Positions 35,574-44,693 of a DNA stretch of 64,000 nucleotides are shown piece by piece. Position 1 is the stretch's first letter. Each line of letters begins with the position of its first letter. The notes beneath the pieces are model-generated. The model ran no database searches and had not been told where the DNA came from. It saw only the letters and a program-made list of their open reading frames with translations. Position numbers and translations under genes: made by a program. The stretch lies in NCBI GenBank assembly GCA_000510425.1, contig AZKM01000016.1, positions 1 through 64,000 on the forward strand, written 5' to 3'. The stretch comes from Eubacterium nodatum ATCC 33099 (lineage in GTDB: Bacteria; Bacillota; Clostridia; Peptostreptococcales; Anaerovoracaceae).

Positions 35574-35620
35574 CGTTCTTCTCCTTTTTCTGAGACCGAC
35601 TTCTCTTGCTGGTGATAGAC

Positions 35621-35649
35621 ATTATATCATCAGTGGGGCAAAATTACAA
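35621..35649 (-). promoter_or_regulatory. Promoter of the TetR operon
   Basis: The minus strand shows TTGTAA, a 17-base spacer and TATAAT, 48 bases before the tetR-type start codon. The neighbouring IS-end relic at 35666 ends 17 bases upstream of the -35 box. Confidence 0.75.
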
Positions 35650-35665
35650 GAAAATTATATTGTCT

Positions 35666-35720
35666 GACGGTGTCAAATTTCTAGGATTGTCAAACATATG
35701 TGACAAGAAAACCATCTGAT
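35666..35720. repeat. Left-end relic of an unassigned insertion sequence
   Basis: This 55-base segment begins GACGGTGTCAAATT and ends AACCATCTGAT. It matches, in reverse complement and with few changes, the segment at about 60380-60421, and shares its first 14 bases with the element ends at 54079 and 60281. It holds repeated TGTCAAA/TGTGACA words, a pattern found at transposase-binding ends. Confidence 0.65.
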
Positions 35721-35748
35721 AATATTATTCAAATAGCATACTTTTCAT

Positions 35749-36558
35749 TTATGTATTTATACTCTTTATTTCAATATCAACCCTGACTACATTAAATGCT
35801 GTCATTGCCTCTATCTGCATAGCAAGCAGTCTCTGAAACTCCTCTGCACTCTGCCACACCTTAAAACCCTTTTTCACTCCCAGTGAAATACTTACATCCA
35901 ATGAATCCGGCGATGTATTCTCATAGGCTTTAAAAATTTTTGAAATGGCAGGACTTTCCGCAGCAACACAGTTTGCAATATCCATTATTACAGAATCTGA
36001 TATATAATATCTGCCCATATAACTAAATGTAGGTCTTACAACAGTTCTTTCCGGCTGATGTTCGCTTCCAAAAATACCTCCTCTGAAAAACCTTAACGGA
36101 TCCATAAAATACCCTGCAAAATCTCTCTTGAGCTCAAGGGTGGGAACGGGAATTACATGTTTTCCCTGATATATTCTTTGTCTTTTCGCAGTCTTGATAT
36201 CATCCGCACCGGAAATATCTTCTATGTGTATTTTCCTGTATATATCGGGCAAATTCAAGCGTTTGACAATTTTCTCCACCATTCGGTCAGAGGTACCGAT
36301 CACCAAGATAGAATCAGGATTTCGCAAAGCTATCTTCGATACTACTGAATCTCTATGTTCCTCTAAGGTAAACAACGCCGTCTTTATCGCTCCCACTCTG
36401 GTATCCTGTCGTTTTGCAGACATACCTGCCTCAACTCTGCTGTGATAAATAAAAAGCCCATCATCTATTATGCTTTCGATATTAAGCTCATTACATAAAT
36501 TCATGGCCTGAAAACTTTTTCCGGTTCCACTTTTTCCACTCAAAGTATAAACTTTCAT
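35749..36558 (-). CDS. P-loop protein with C-terminal Asp23/Gls24-like domain
   Basis: This 269-residue cytoplasmic protein has a P-loop (GKSGTGKS, 8-15) followed by a nucleotide-binding domain with a conserved-looking middle part (SILVIGTSDRMVEKI, VIPVPTLELKRDFAGYFMDPL). Residues about 178-266 resemble the Asp23/Gls24 envelope-stress domain (MGRYYISDSVIMDIA, VSISLGVKKGFKVW, VVRVDIEIKSI). Such fusions occur in Clostridia. The function is unknown, and ATP-dependent action on envelope or stress targets is only suggested. It is divergent from the ferredoxin gene, with 76 bases between their starts. Confidence 0.7.
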   Translation of the reverse strand: MKVYTLSGKSGTGKSFQAMNLCNELNIESIIDDGLFIYHSRVEAGMSAKRQDTRVGAIKTALFTLEEHRDSVVSKIALRNPDSILVIGTSDRMVEKIVKRLNLPDIYRKIHIEDISGADDIKTAKRQRIYQGKHVIPVPTLELKRDFAGYFMDPLRFFRGGIFGSEHQPERTVVRPTFSYMGRYYISDSVIMDIANCVAAESPAISKIFKAYENTSPDSLDVSISLGVKKGFKVWQSAEEFQRLLAMQIEAMTAFNVVRVDIEIKSINT

Positions 36559-36559
36559 C

Positions 36560-36588
36560 TTTACTTATCTAATCCTTTCTGATATACT
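36560..36588 (+). promoter_or_regulatory. Probable ferredoxin promoter
   Basis: TTTACT, a 17-base spacer and TATACT lie about 47 bases before the ferredoxin ATG. The -35 box is poor. The strong AAAGGAGG ribosome site at 36618-36625 fits a highly expressed gene. Confidence 0.45.
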
Positions 36589-36619
36589 ATCATATGAATT
36601 CATTTCAAGACATGTCTAA

Positions 36620-36805
<186 letters not shown>

Positions 36806-36820
36806 AAGATTAGTAATTTA

Positions 36821-36847
36821 TAGCCGTTTCACATTGTGAAACGGCTA
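36821..36847 (+). terminator. Bidirectional terminator between ferredoxin and rex
   Basis: TAGCCGTTTCAC and GTGAAACGGCTA form a perfect 12-pair stem with loop ATT, followed by TTTATTTTTTT on the plus strand. It lies 15 bases after the ferredoxin stop and is shared by the convergent rex gene, with weaker A/T runs on that side. Confidence 0.92.
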
Positions 36848-36886
36848 TTTATTTTTTTCTAAAACATTCCAATGACTTAAATATTA

Positions 36887-37543
36887 CTATTTCTTCAAAT
36901 GTGAATGTTTGGGCACTGCATTCATGTGATAAGCCAGGGCATGAAGGCTATCTGAAAGCTGAACGATTTCAAGGGCTACATGAGAAGGCACTTCTATGTC
37001 GGTAATAGCAAAGTTCCATATTCCTCTTACACCGGCAAAGCATAACTTATCCGCAACCTCCTGAGCATTTTCCTGGTTAACGCAGATAATGCCTATATCA
37101 ATTTCTTCTCTTTCAACATATTCTACAAGCTCTTCCTGATCATAAATCTGAATACCCTCCAGTTGTTTCCCTACGAGATCCGGATTTATGTCAAAGGCTG
37201 CACAGATCTTAAATCCCTGCTTATGAAATTTTGTATACTTTGCGATGGCCTGACCCAGATTGCCTGCCCCCACAATCACCATCTTATACTCTTTATCAAG
37301 CCCCAGAATAGCACTGATTTCACGATATAACCCATCTACGCTGTATCCGTATCCCTGTTGACCAAAACCGCCGAAATTATTCAGATCCTGGCGAATCTGT
37401 GATGCTGTATACCCGATAAGTTCACTGAATTCTTTAGATGAAATCTTTTCTATTCCTTTTTTTCTAAGCTCTATCAAATACCTTCTATATCTTGGAAGCC
37501 TTTTGATTACAGCGTTAGAAATCTTTGCATTTTTCTTAGCCAT
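36887..37543 (-). CDS. rex: Redox-sensing transcriptional repressor Rex
   Basis: This 218-residue repressor has an N-terminal winged helix (about 1-80, ISSKEFSELIGYTASQIRQDL) and a Rossmann domain (about 85-210) with the NAD-binding GAGNLGQAIA (about 92-101) and the C-terminal swapped helix. Rex leaves DNA when NADH/NAD+ rises and controls fermentation genes. Length and motifs are normal. No clear Rex operator was found near it. The target genes are probably elsewhere. Confidence 0.95.
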   Translation of the reverse strand: MAKKNAKISNAVIKRLPRYRRYLIELRKKGIEKISSKEFSELIGYTASQIRQDLNNFGGFGQQGYGYSVDGLYREISAILGLDKEYKMVIVGAGNLGQAIAKYTKFHKQGFKICAAFDINPDLVGKQLEGIQIYDQEELVEYVEREEIDIGIICVNQENAQEVADKLCFAGVRGIWNFAITDIEVPSHVALEIVQLSDSLHALAYHMNAVPKHSHLKK

Positions 37544-37737
37544 AAATAATTCCTTTTCTCTATATATTGAATTTCAAATAATAACTTAAGCCACAGCCTC
37601 CTTATGCTTTAGATGCGGAAACACTGATGCAAAACACTTTCATGAAGAGCACGACAACATAATACCTTAATGAAAAGCTATGACAAAGTCTTACACATTT
37701 GAATTTTTTAAAGCACTGGTGAAAACAATACAAGAAA

Positions 37738-37754
37738 ACCCGCAGGAAGCGGGT
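37738..37754 (-). terminator. acpP terminator
   Basis: On the minus strand ACCCGC-TTCCT-GCGGGT is followed by TTTCTTGTATTGTTTT, starting six bases after the acpP stop codon. Confidence 0.75.
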
Positions 37755-37759
37755 ATCAA

Positions 37760-37999
37760 TCATTCTTCAATATTGTTATCTACATACTTAACGAGATCCC
37801 CCACCATCTTGAACTTCTCAGCTTCTTCATCGGGGATTTCAAGGTCAAACTCTTCTTCAATAGCCATAATGATTTCCACTGCGTCCAAAGAATCTGCTTC
37901 TAAATCTTTCATAAGATTAGTATCCATTGTAACCATTGATTCATCGACGCTCAACTGCTCAACAATGATTTCTCTTACCTTCTCAAATGTCATTTTCAT
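37760..37999 (-). CDS. acpP: Acyl carrier protein
   Basis: This 79-residue acidic protein carries the DSLD motif with Ser37 as the phosphopantetheine site. It carries fatty acyl chains during type II fatty-acid synthesis. It stands alone between its own promoter and terminator, unlike the usual place in a fab operon; no fab genes lie nearby. The phosphopantetheinyl transferase in this window is a candidate activator. Confidence 0.95.
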   Translation of the reverse strand: MKMTFEKVREIIVEQLSVDESMVTMDTNLMKDLEADSLDAVEIIMAIEEEFDLEIPDEEAEKFKMVGDLVKYVDNNIEE

Positions 38000-38028
38000 C
38001 CTCCTGCTTACCTCTAATTACAAATAGT

Positions 38029-38057
38029 ATTATAGTGTAGTCAATTCTTTTATGCAA
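38029..38057 (-). promoter_or_regulatory. acpP promoter
   Basis: The minus strand has TTGCAT, a 17-base spacer and TATAAT, 30 bases before the acpP start codon. Confidence 0.7.
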
Positions 38058-38066
38058 GCATAAATT

Positions 38067-40043
38067 TTATAGGTTCATCCATTTATCGTAAACAAACTCA
38101 AGTTCCTTCTGCCGGGATTTAACTTTTTCATCAAGCTCCATGAGGCTCTTGGGATTAGTCAGATTTTCTTCTTTGCACATTTCCCCCTGAAGCTCTTCAA
38201 TTTCTTCCTCTAAGGCAGCAATCATCCTTTCCAGACGCTCCCTCTCCCTTGCAGTTCTCCTCTCCTGTGCCTCTTTCTGCTTTTTAATAGCTCTTTCTTC
38301 GGCAGGGGACAATTTTTCATCGGCATCACCACTCCCCTGTAAGAACAGAGACTCTGTATGCTCATCCTCTTTCAATGTGTTTATGTACTTTCTACCGGAC
38401 TCTATTGAATCCTTTTTTTCTTCATAGTAATCGTAACCGCCGATAAATTCAGTAATGCCGTCACTGTTGAGTTCAAAAATTCTCGTTGCTATCTTGTTTA
38501 AAAAATATCTGTCGTGGGATACAGCCACCACCGTTCCGGGATACTGTATTAAGGCTTCCTCAAAAACCTCTTTCGAGTCTATATCCAAATGGTTCGTCGG
38601 CTCGTCCAGAATCAAAACGTTTGCCCCTGAAAGCATCAGCTTCAACAGTGCCATCCGGGCACGCTCTCCTCCCGAAAGGGAATCAACGGTATTAAAAACC
38701 TGATCATTTGTGAACAAAAATCTTCCCAGTAAACCTCTTATTTCACTGTCTTTATACAATCTAAAGGAATCGTGGATTTCATCCATCACTGTTTTTCTGC
38801 CCGTTAAAATTTCCTGCCTCTGATCATAATATCCGAATTCAACCTGATGACCTTGCCTTAAGTAACCCGAAGCAGGCTTGAGTTCTCCCATCATTATTTT
38901 TAACAGAGTGGTCTTGCCTATGCCGTTAGGTCCTACTATACAAATCCTCTCACCTTTTTTTATATCAAAATTCACATCGTGAAAAAGCTCTTTTCTATCA
39001 GTGCCGAAACCGAAATATTTTCCTAAACCCTCTCCCAAGAGAACATCATTTCCACTTTCAAATTCCTGATGAAACCGGATTTTAACCTTTCCGAGCTGTT
39101 CCTCCGGTTTCTCTATCCGCTTAATTGCACCAAGCCTTTTTTCCCTGGAGGCGGCTCTCTTTGCCAGATGCTCTGTTCCATGGGACTTGAAGCGTCTGAT
39201 CATTTCCTCTTGACGCTTTATTTCCTCCTGCTGCTTGTTGTATGCCTTCAAGTCCGCTTCTCTTTTCTGTCGCTTCTTTTCGGCATAACTGCTATAATTC
39301 CCATCGTACATGCTCAAGCGATGCCCTTCGATTTCAAATATTTTGGTAGTCATCCCGTCGAGAAAATATCTGTCATGGGAAACCATTACTATGGTTACTT
39401 TATAGTTCCTTAGAAACTGCTCAAGCCACTTAATCATTCCGATGTCCAAATGGTTTGTAGGCTCATCCAAAAGGAGAATATCCGGCTGCTTCATTAAAAG
39501 ACACGCAAGTGCCAGTCTGGTACGCTCGCCTCCTGAAAGGGTTGAAATTTCTTTGTCGTAATAATCTTCTCCAAATGCCATACCGGAAAGTATTCCCCTC
39601 ATTTCACTCTTATAAGAAAATCCTCCCTCACGGTTAAACTTATCTTGAAGATGGGTTAATTTATCAAATATTCTGTGGTATTCAGAGGTCTCCGCTTCCC
39701 CATTTCCTGCCATTTGAGCAACTTCATCGGATAATCTATGAATTTCAGCTTCCATTTGCTTAAACTTTTTATAGATAGCTTCCACCTGCTGTATAACTGT
39801 ACCCTTCGGCTCAAAATCATCTTTCTGACTGAGGTATCCCATTACAGCATCCTTTGATAAAAAGAAACTTCCGGACTCCGGTCTGTCTTTTCCTGCCAAA
39901 ATATTAAGCAAAGTAGTTTTTCCGGCTCCGTTGGCACCTACAATGCCAACCCTATCCCCTTCATTAACATGAAATGAAACCTTATCCAAGATTACATCGA
40001 TTCCGTATGCTTTTGTAAGTTCTGTTGCTGAAAGTATAATCAT
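38067..40043 (-). CDS. ABC-F family ATPase
   Basis: This 658-residue soluble protein has two ABC domains and no membrane segment. Domain 1 has VGANGAGKTT, STLSGGERTRLAL and ILLLDEPTNHLD. The inter-domain arm (about 240-320) is basic and helical. Domain 2 has VGPNGIGKTT, SLSGGERARMAL and VLILDEPTNHLD. A C-terminal coiled coil ends it (about 570-655). ABC-F proteins act on the ribosome, either as translation factors (EttA/Uup) or antibiotic protectors. The house-keeping setting, three bases from tsaD, favours a translation factor of the Uup/YfmR/YdiF kind. Confidence 0.88.
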   Translation of the reverse strand: MIILSATELTKAYGIDVILDKVSFHVNEGDRVGIVGANGAGKTTLLNILAGKDRPESGSFFLSKDAVMGYLSQKDDFEPKGTVIQQVEAIYKKFKQMEAEIHRLSDEVAQMAGNGEAETSEYHRIFDKLTHLQDKFNREGGFSYKSEMRGILSGMAFGEDYYDKEISTLSGGERTRLALACLLMKQPDILLLDEPTNHLDIGMIKWLEQFLRNYKVTIVMVSHDRYFLDGMTTKIFEIEGHRLSMYDGNYSSYAEKKRQKREADLKAYNKQQEEIKRQEEMIRRFKSHGTEHLAKRAASREKRLGAIKRIEKPEEQLGKVKIRFHQEFESGNDVLLGEGLGKYFGFGTDRKELFHDVNFDIKKGERICIVGPNGIGKTTLLKIMMGELKPASGYLRQGHQVEFGYYDQRQEILTGRKTVMDEIHDSFRLYKDSEIRGLLGRFLFTNDQVFNTVDSLSGGERARMALLKLMLSGANVLILDEPTNHLDIDSKEVFEEALIQYPGTVVAVSHDRYFLNKIATRIFELNSDGITEFIGGYDYYEEKKDSIESGRKYINTLKEDEHTESLFLQGSGDADEKLSPAEERAIKKQKEAQERRTARERERLERMIAALEEEIEELQGEMCKEENLTNPKSLMELDEKVKSRQKELEFVYDKWMNL

Positions 40044-40045
40044 AA

Positions 40046-41062
40046 TTAAAAAGGTAAATTGGCATATGCGTCCAAAAGCAAGTTATCCGGACCCTGTGCC
40101 TTGTATTTATAATATGCCGCAGAACCTATCATCGCCCCATTATCTGTGCACAAAACCGGTTCCGGCAGATATAACTTAATATGTTTTTCTTCACATCTAT
40201 CCTCTAATGCCTTCCTCAATGCGGAGTTTGCGGCAACACCGCCGGCAACGGCAACTTTGTTTGCACCGTATTCAGAAACAGCCCTCATGGTTTTTCCCAC
40301 AAGTACATCTATGACAGACTGCTGAAAACCGGCACAAATATCAGGAATATTAAGCTCTCGTTGTGCCATCTTCTCTCTGTTTATATAATTTAAAGCTTGG
40401 GTTTTAAGTCCGCTGAAGCTAAAATCAAAACTGTCCTTCTCGAGCCATACTCGCTTAAACTCTACGGCGTTGGGATTTCCCTCTTTAGAAGCTTTGTCCA
40501 CCTTAGGACCTCCCGGATACCCCAGTCCCATAACTCGTGCAACTTTATCATAGGCTTCTCCGACTGCATCATCTCTTGTTCCGCCTATAACCTCACATTC
40601 GTTATAATCCGTTACATAAACCAAATTAGTATGTCCGCCTGACACAACCAGGGTTAGAAACGGTGGTTTGAGTTCCCCATAATTAAGATAGTTAGCACTT
40701 ATGTGACCGTGCATATGGTTAACTCCCACAAGTGGAATTTCCCGAGCAAAGGAAAGTGCCTTTGCGGTTGCCACACCAATTACGAGCGCCCCGATAAGCC
40801 CCGGGCCGTTGGTAACTCCGATTAAATCAATATCAGAAAAGGTTACCTTCCCCTCATCCATTGCGGCTTCCAAAACATCGTTTATATTCTGAAGATGATG
40901 TCTTGATGCTATTTCAGGAACAACTCCTCCAAATTTTGTATGAACATCAATCTGGGAGCTGATGATATTGGACAAAATTTCCCTCCCGTCAGCCACAACT
41001 GCGATTGAGGTCTCATCACAGCTGGTCTCTATTCCTAAAGTAATAAATTTTTTGTCCTTCAT
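40046..41062 (-). CDS. tsaD: tRNA threonylcarbamoyladenosine transferase TsaD
   Basis: This 338-residue ASKHA-fold enzyme attaches the threonylcarbamoyl group to A37 of ANN-decoding tRNAs. It begins with GIETSCDETS and has the iron-binding HMHGH (about 110-114) and LVVSGGHTNLVYV (about 133). GGVAANSAL and TDNGAMI near the end complete the family pattern. It touches rimI end to start and is three bases upstream of the ABC-F gene; tsaB and tsaE lie in the same operon. Confidence 0.96.
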   Translation of the reverse strand: MKDKKFITLGIETSCDETSIAVVADGREILSNIISSQIDVHTKFGGVVPEIASRHHLQNINDVLEAAMDEGKVTFSDIDLIGVTNGPGLIGALVIGVATAKALSFAREIPLVGVNHMHGHISANYLNYGELKPPFLTLVVSGGHTNLVYVTDYNECEVIGGTRDDAVGEAYDKVARVMGLGYPGGPKVDKASKEGNPNAVEFKRVWLEKDSFDFSFSGLKTQALNYINREKMAQRELNIPDICAGFQQSVIDVLVGKTMRAVSEYGANKVAVAGGVAANSALRKALEDRCEEKHIKLYLPEPVLCTDNGAMIGSAAYYKYKAQGPDNLLLDAYANLPF

Positions 41063-41539
41063 CTACGACTCCTCACCCCTCCTTCCGGGATCTCCGATCC
41101 GCCACATTATTATCGCAGCCTCACCACTATCTTCATAATATCCTGTCCTTTTTCCGACTGACTGAAAACCCAGTTTCTCATACATGGAAATCGCAGCCCT
41201 ATTACTTTCTCTAACTTCAAGGGTATGACTTTTTATCCCCTGGCTTTCTGTAATATCAAGCAGGGTTTTCATAATGGTTTTCCCTATTCTACGATTTCTG
41301 AATCTTGGCAGCACCCCTACATTGTTTATATGACCTTCATCCATAATCTTCCAGACTCCCGCATATCCTATAATTTCTCCGGAAAGTTCTGCTACAAAGT
41401 ACATGGCATTAGGGTTATCTGTCATGTCGGAAAGCAAAGCTTCTCTTGACCATGGTACCGAAAAACATGCTCTCTCTATTGCACAAAGACTGTCTACATC
41501 TGATCTCATACCTTTTCTGATAACTAATGGCTCCTGCAT
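41063..41539 (-). CDS. rimI: Ribosomal-protein-alanine N-acetyltransferase RimI
   Basis: This 158-residue GNAT acetyltransferase has the acetyl-CoA loop (RFRNRRIGKTIM, about 82-93) and LEVRESNRAAISMYEKLGF. It acetylates the N-terminus of ribosomal protein S18 in E. coli. It overlaps the tsaB end by 16 bases and stands between tsaB and tsaD, a very common arrangement in Firmicutes. Confidence 0.93.
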   Translation of the reverse strand: MQEPLVIRKGMRSDVDSLCAIERACFSVPWSREALLSDMTDNPNAMYFVAELSGEIIGYAGVWKIMDEGHINNVGVLPRFRNRRIGKTIMKTLLDITESQGIKSHTLEVRESNRAAISMYEKLGFQSVGKRTGYYEDSGEAAIIMWRIGDPGRRGEES

Positions 41540-42282
41540 TTTAAACCTCCGGAAAGCTTCGCCATCTTTTCTCTGCGAAGTCTTTCCAAAGTGCCGTCCT
41601 TCAGTTTCTGCTCCGCCTCAGTTTCTCTCATGTAGCTGGGTTCAAGATTTTTATAGTCACAAATCCTACCTTTTCTGTAAGTAGCTGCGGCATACCTTAC
41701 AACCATCTCAGCTCTCGGAAGAAGGTTTTTCTCTCCTGCAAATTTTCTATTATTCAAAAGGCTTCCGTAGGTTTCATTATTTTCGTATGCTGATACTCCA
41801 TCACCGTAAAACACGATATTTTCATCGCTTAATCTGTCCACGGCATCTGTAACATCAGAGAGCATATATGCTCCCGGCTCCAAAATCTCATTTCCGTCTT
41901 TATCAAAAACAGCCCCATAGACCTGACCTCTTCTTGCATTGAAAATCACAGCACAGCCTTGACTTCCATCACATTTTTCTTTAAACATTGCCAGACCGGG
42001 AACTGATATACATGGCAGGTCAAGCCCTTGGGCAATGGCTCTTGCAGAAGATACACCTATTCTGATTCCTGTATATGAGCCGGGACCTACGGATACGGCA
42101 ACGGCTGCAAGCTTTTCTTTGTCTACACCTTCATCCGTCATAAGCTTACCTGCAAGGTCAATGATATTTTTCAAATGCCCCATAGGCTCATCCACCCTCA
42201 TCTCTTTGATCTCATCATTATTCAGATTGTACAGTGCTACAGAACCTAAGCTCCCTGTAGTTTCAAAACCTAAAATGTACAT
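41524..42282 (-). CDS. tsaB: tRNA threonylcarbamoyladenosine biosynthesis protein TsaB
   Basis: This 252-residue partner of TsaD and TsaE is an inactive TsaD paralogue: it begins GFETTGSLGSVALY and has VSVGPGSYTGIRIGVSSARA (about 68-87) but lacks the metal-binding histidines. It scaffolds the t6A complex. It overlaps tsaE by 13 bases and rimI by 16. Confidence 0.95.
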   Translation of the reverse strand: MYILGFETTGSLGSVALYNLNNDEIKEMRVDEPMGHLKNIIDLAGKLMTDEGVDKEKLAAVAVSVGPGSYTGIRIGVSSARAIAQGLDLPCISVPGLAMFKEKCDGSQGCAVIFNARRGQVYGAVFDKDGNEILEPGAYMLSDVTDAVDRLSDENIVFYGDGVSAYENNETYGSLLNNRKFAGEKNLLPRAEMVVRYAAATYRKGRICDYKNLEPSYMRETEAEQKLKDGTLERLRREKMAKLSGGLKCRSH

Positions 42283-42689
42283 TTATATATGCGTTCTCCT
42301 TCTTCTTCACCGTATTCAAGAAAAATCACCTTGGTATCATCGGGCAGAATTTCAGCTATTTTATCTGCCCATTCAATTATACAAACTCCACCTGCATCAA
42401 AGTATTCATCCCCTCCTACCGAAATCAACTCTGCTCCGCTTTCCAGTCTGTATACATCAAAATGAAACATGGGAATCCTTCCCGAAGGGTATTCCTTTAC
42501 AATGGTAAAAGTAGGACTTGTAACAGGTTCTGTAATCCCGAGACCTTTGGCAACAGCTTTTGTCAGTGTGGTTTTTCCCGTTCCAAGTTCACCTACTAAA
42601 GCAAGAATATCCCCCTGCTCCAGTTCTTTTGCCAGGGCTTTTCCAAAGTCCACTACTTCCTGTTCATTGTTGAGTCTTATTTCTCTCAT
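42270..42689 (-). CDS. tsaE: tRNA threonylcarbamoyladenosine biosynthesis ATPase TsaE
   Basis: This 139-residue P-loop ATPase of the t6A complex has the Walker A loop GELGTGKTT (about 34-42), the switch segment TSPTFTIVKEY and IIEWADKI. It overlaps the S-component gene upstream by four bases (ATGA) and tsaB downstream by 13, so all are translated in a chain. Confidence 0.95.
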   Translation of the reverse strand: MREIRLNNEQEVVDFGKALAKELEQGDILALVGELGTGKTTLTKAVAKGLGITEPVTSPTFTIVKEYPSGRIPMFHFDVYRLESGAELISVGGDEYFDAGGVCIIEWADKIAEILPDDTKVIFLEYGEEEGERIYKCTF

Positions 42690-43237
42690 GACTTATTCGC
42701 ATTTTTATGAATCATATTAGAAATTTTCTTATATATCAAGAATGTAACTATTGCGTTGATACCTGCCTTGGAAAGATTGAAAGGCAGAATAGCAGGCAAA
42801 ATCAGTTTTGCAACCGCCTCCTTAGTCATTCCATAAAAAATCGGATCCAAAATATAATTGGCAAAGCACATCACAACTGCCATTGCCAGGGTTCCGCAAA
42901 GTAGAGCAACTGCTGCAACTTTTTTGGTCTTATGTCTGTGATATATAATTCCTGCCACCATGGCAAAGGTTCCCGTTGCAAGTACATGCATAGTAAAACC
43001 TATGAGCTGATCGTGACCCAAGATAAAAGCCTGAACAAAGGCCGCTACAAGAATGACTAAAAAGCCTGCAACAGGTCCAAAGGAAAATGTAGCAATCAAA
43101 ATCGGTACATCCGCCAGTTCATACTTAAAAGCCGGAAAAAGCGGAAATGGAAAATTTACGAACACAAGTCCGCAGGAAATCGCCGTAAGCATTGCAAGTG
43201 TAGTGAACCGAACTCTGTTTTGTCTATCGTCTCTCAT
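42686..43237 (-). CDS. ECF transporter S component, RibU-like
   Basis: This 183-residue membrane protein with about five or six helices fits the usual S-component size. The loop-1 and helix-3 region (PLFPAFKYELADVPILIATFSFGPVAG split over about 30-60) resembles the riboflavin importer RibU. There is no FMN riboswitch before it. Its ATPases and EcfT must come from another locus, since the ECF set at 11921-14631 has its own S component. The gene overlaps both neighbours by four bases. Riboflavin is the best guess; another vitamin is possible. Confidence 0.7.
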   Translation of the reverse strand: MRDDRQNRVRFTTLAMLTAISCGLVFVNFPFPLFPAFKYELADVPILIATFSFGPVAGFLVILVAAFVQAFILGHDQLIGFTMHVLATGTFAMVAGIIYHRHKTKKVAAVALLCGTLAMAVVMCFANYILDPIFYGMTKEAVAKLILPAILPFNLSKAGINAIVTFLIYKKISNMIHKNANKS

Positions 43238-44667
43238 ATACTAAACTCCTCCTGTGTTAAACGATATAATGCCTTGGCATAAATATCTATCATCTGATTA
43301 AATCTTTCTATGGAAAGTTTCTCATTCTTCTGATGCATTACGTCAGGGTCGCCGGGGAAAAGTCCTCCAAATGCTACTATGTTAGGACATGCTCTGGCGT
43401 AAGTACCTCCACCGATAACCAACGGACCGTTTACCGTATCACCGGTTTCCTCTCTGTAAACCTCCATAAGGGTTTCAATCAGCTTGCCCTCAGGATTGAA
43501 ATAAAGAGGCTCCAAATCTATCATTTTAACCACGCCTATGCCATAGCTGTCCAATACGGGAGTCATTCCCTCATAGACTTTTTCGGAATCGCAGCTTACG
43601 GGATACCTTACATTCACATTTATGGAAATTGAGTCCCTGTCATAGCTTATAATACCGTTGTTCAAAGAAAGTCTGCCTGATTTTTCATCAGAAAAGCCTA
43701 TTCCAATCCTGCTCCCATCTAAATTGAATCCTATATGTTTATTATAAAAGTCAATGAATTCATTTACTTCTTCATTGGCAAAATTGAGCTCTCCCAAAAG
43801 CTTCATGAGAATGGATATGGCATTCAGCCCCTTTTCCGGAACAGCGCCATGGCAGGCAACTCCTTCGCAGGTAATTTCAAGAGATTTTCCCACGCCTTTA
43901 GTCTTAACAGTATACCCTTCAGCTTCCCTGAGGGCTGCAATTTTTTCCTTTATTTTCTCATAAGCATTCTTCACATCACTTCTGATTACGGCACGGGCAG
44001 ACCCCGGAACCATATTGGGAGCTTCTCCCCCGGAAAGCCTGCTTAACTGAAGCCCCCCGGAGGGTCCTTTGGAAAGTTTTCTGGCAAGTTCAAAGAACAT
44101 TATTCCTTTCTCTCCATTGATTACAGGGAAATCAGCATCCGGTGTAATTCCAAATGTAGGTGCTTCAACTTTATCAAAGTAATGTTCTATGCCCTTCCAG
44201 CCTGTTTCTTCATCAAGTCCCAGAATCAGGCGAATTTTCCTATGGGGCTCATAACCTGCATCTTTGAGGGCTTTCATCGCATAGAAAGCAGCAACAAGAG
44301 GACCTTTGTCATCTGTTGTTCCTCTGCCGATTATATATCCGTCTGTTTCCTCTGCTCCGTATGGCTCGTTATCCCATCCGGATCCTGCCGGAACCACATC
44401 GAGATGACCTAAGATTCCAACCGTCTCTTCACCCTCTCCAAAATCAATATGCCCTCCGTAATTATCTACATTCCTGACAGAAAAGCCCAGCTCTTCTCCT
44501 TTTGAAAGCATATACGCAAAAGCATCCTGTACACCGCTCCCGAATGGATAAACCTCTCCGGATGCAGTCGTCACAGGATCTTCCGCTTCACTTTTGATTT
44601 TAAGTAATTCTTTTAGAGTGCTAAGAGCATGGCTTCGGTTGGCATCTATATGCTTTGCCAAATCCAT
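43234..44667 (-). CDS. PepV-like metallo-dipeptidase (M20 family, Sapep type)
   Basis: This 477-residue cytoplasmic M20 peptidase has the first metal site GILGHLDVVPAGSGW (His, Asp; about 85-99), GRGTTDDKGPLV (bridging Asp; about 114-125), GLDEETGWKG (catalytic Glu pair; about 149-158) and a lid domain between. The start at 44667 has GGAGG seven bases before it; a frame six codons longer has none. It splits dipeptides, probably with two zinc or manganese ions. It overlaps the S-component start by four bases. Confidence 0.9.
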   Translation of the reverse strand: MDLAKHIDANRSHALSTLKELLKIKSEAEDPVTTASGEVYPFGSGVQDAFAYMLSKGEELGFSVRNVDNYGGHIDFGEGEETVGILGHLDVVPAGSGWDNEPYGAEETDGYIIGRGTTDDKGPLVAAFYAMKALKDAGYEPHRKIRLILGLDEETGWKGIEHYFDKVEAPTFGITPDADFPVINGEKGIMFFELARKLSKGPSGGLQLSRLSGGEAPNMVPGSARAVIRSDVKNAYEKIKEKIAALREAEGYTVKTKGVGKSLEITCEGVACHGAVPEKGLNAISILMKLLGELNFANEEVNEFIDFYNKHIGFNLDGSRIGIGFSDEKSGRLSLNNGIISYDRDSISINVNVRYPVSCDSEKVYEGMTPVLDSYGIGVVKMIDLEPLYFNPEGKLIETLMEVYREETGDTVNGPLVIGGGTYARACPNIVAFGGLFPGDPDVMHQKNEKLSIERFNQMIDIYAKALYRLTQEEFSI

Positions 44668-44693
44668 AATCAAACCTCCAATCAACCCATTGC

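Noticed and set aside
36821..36847. TTTCACATTGTGAAA palindrome as a Rex operator
   Set aside because: It is part of a perfect terminator stem, lies downstream of both convergent genes and lacks the TTGTTAA/TTAACAA form.
43234..43240. FMN riboswitch before the RibU-like gene
   Set aside because: The gene overlaps the dipeptidase stop by four bases, so there is no room for a leader, and no RFN-element sequence was seen.
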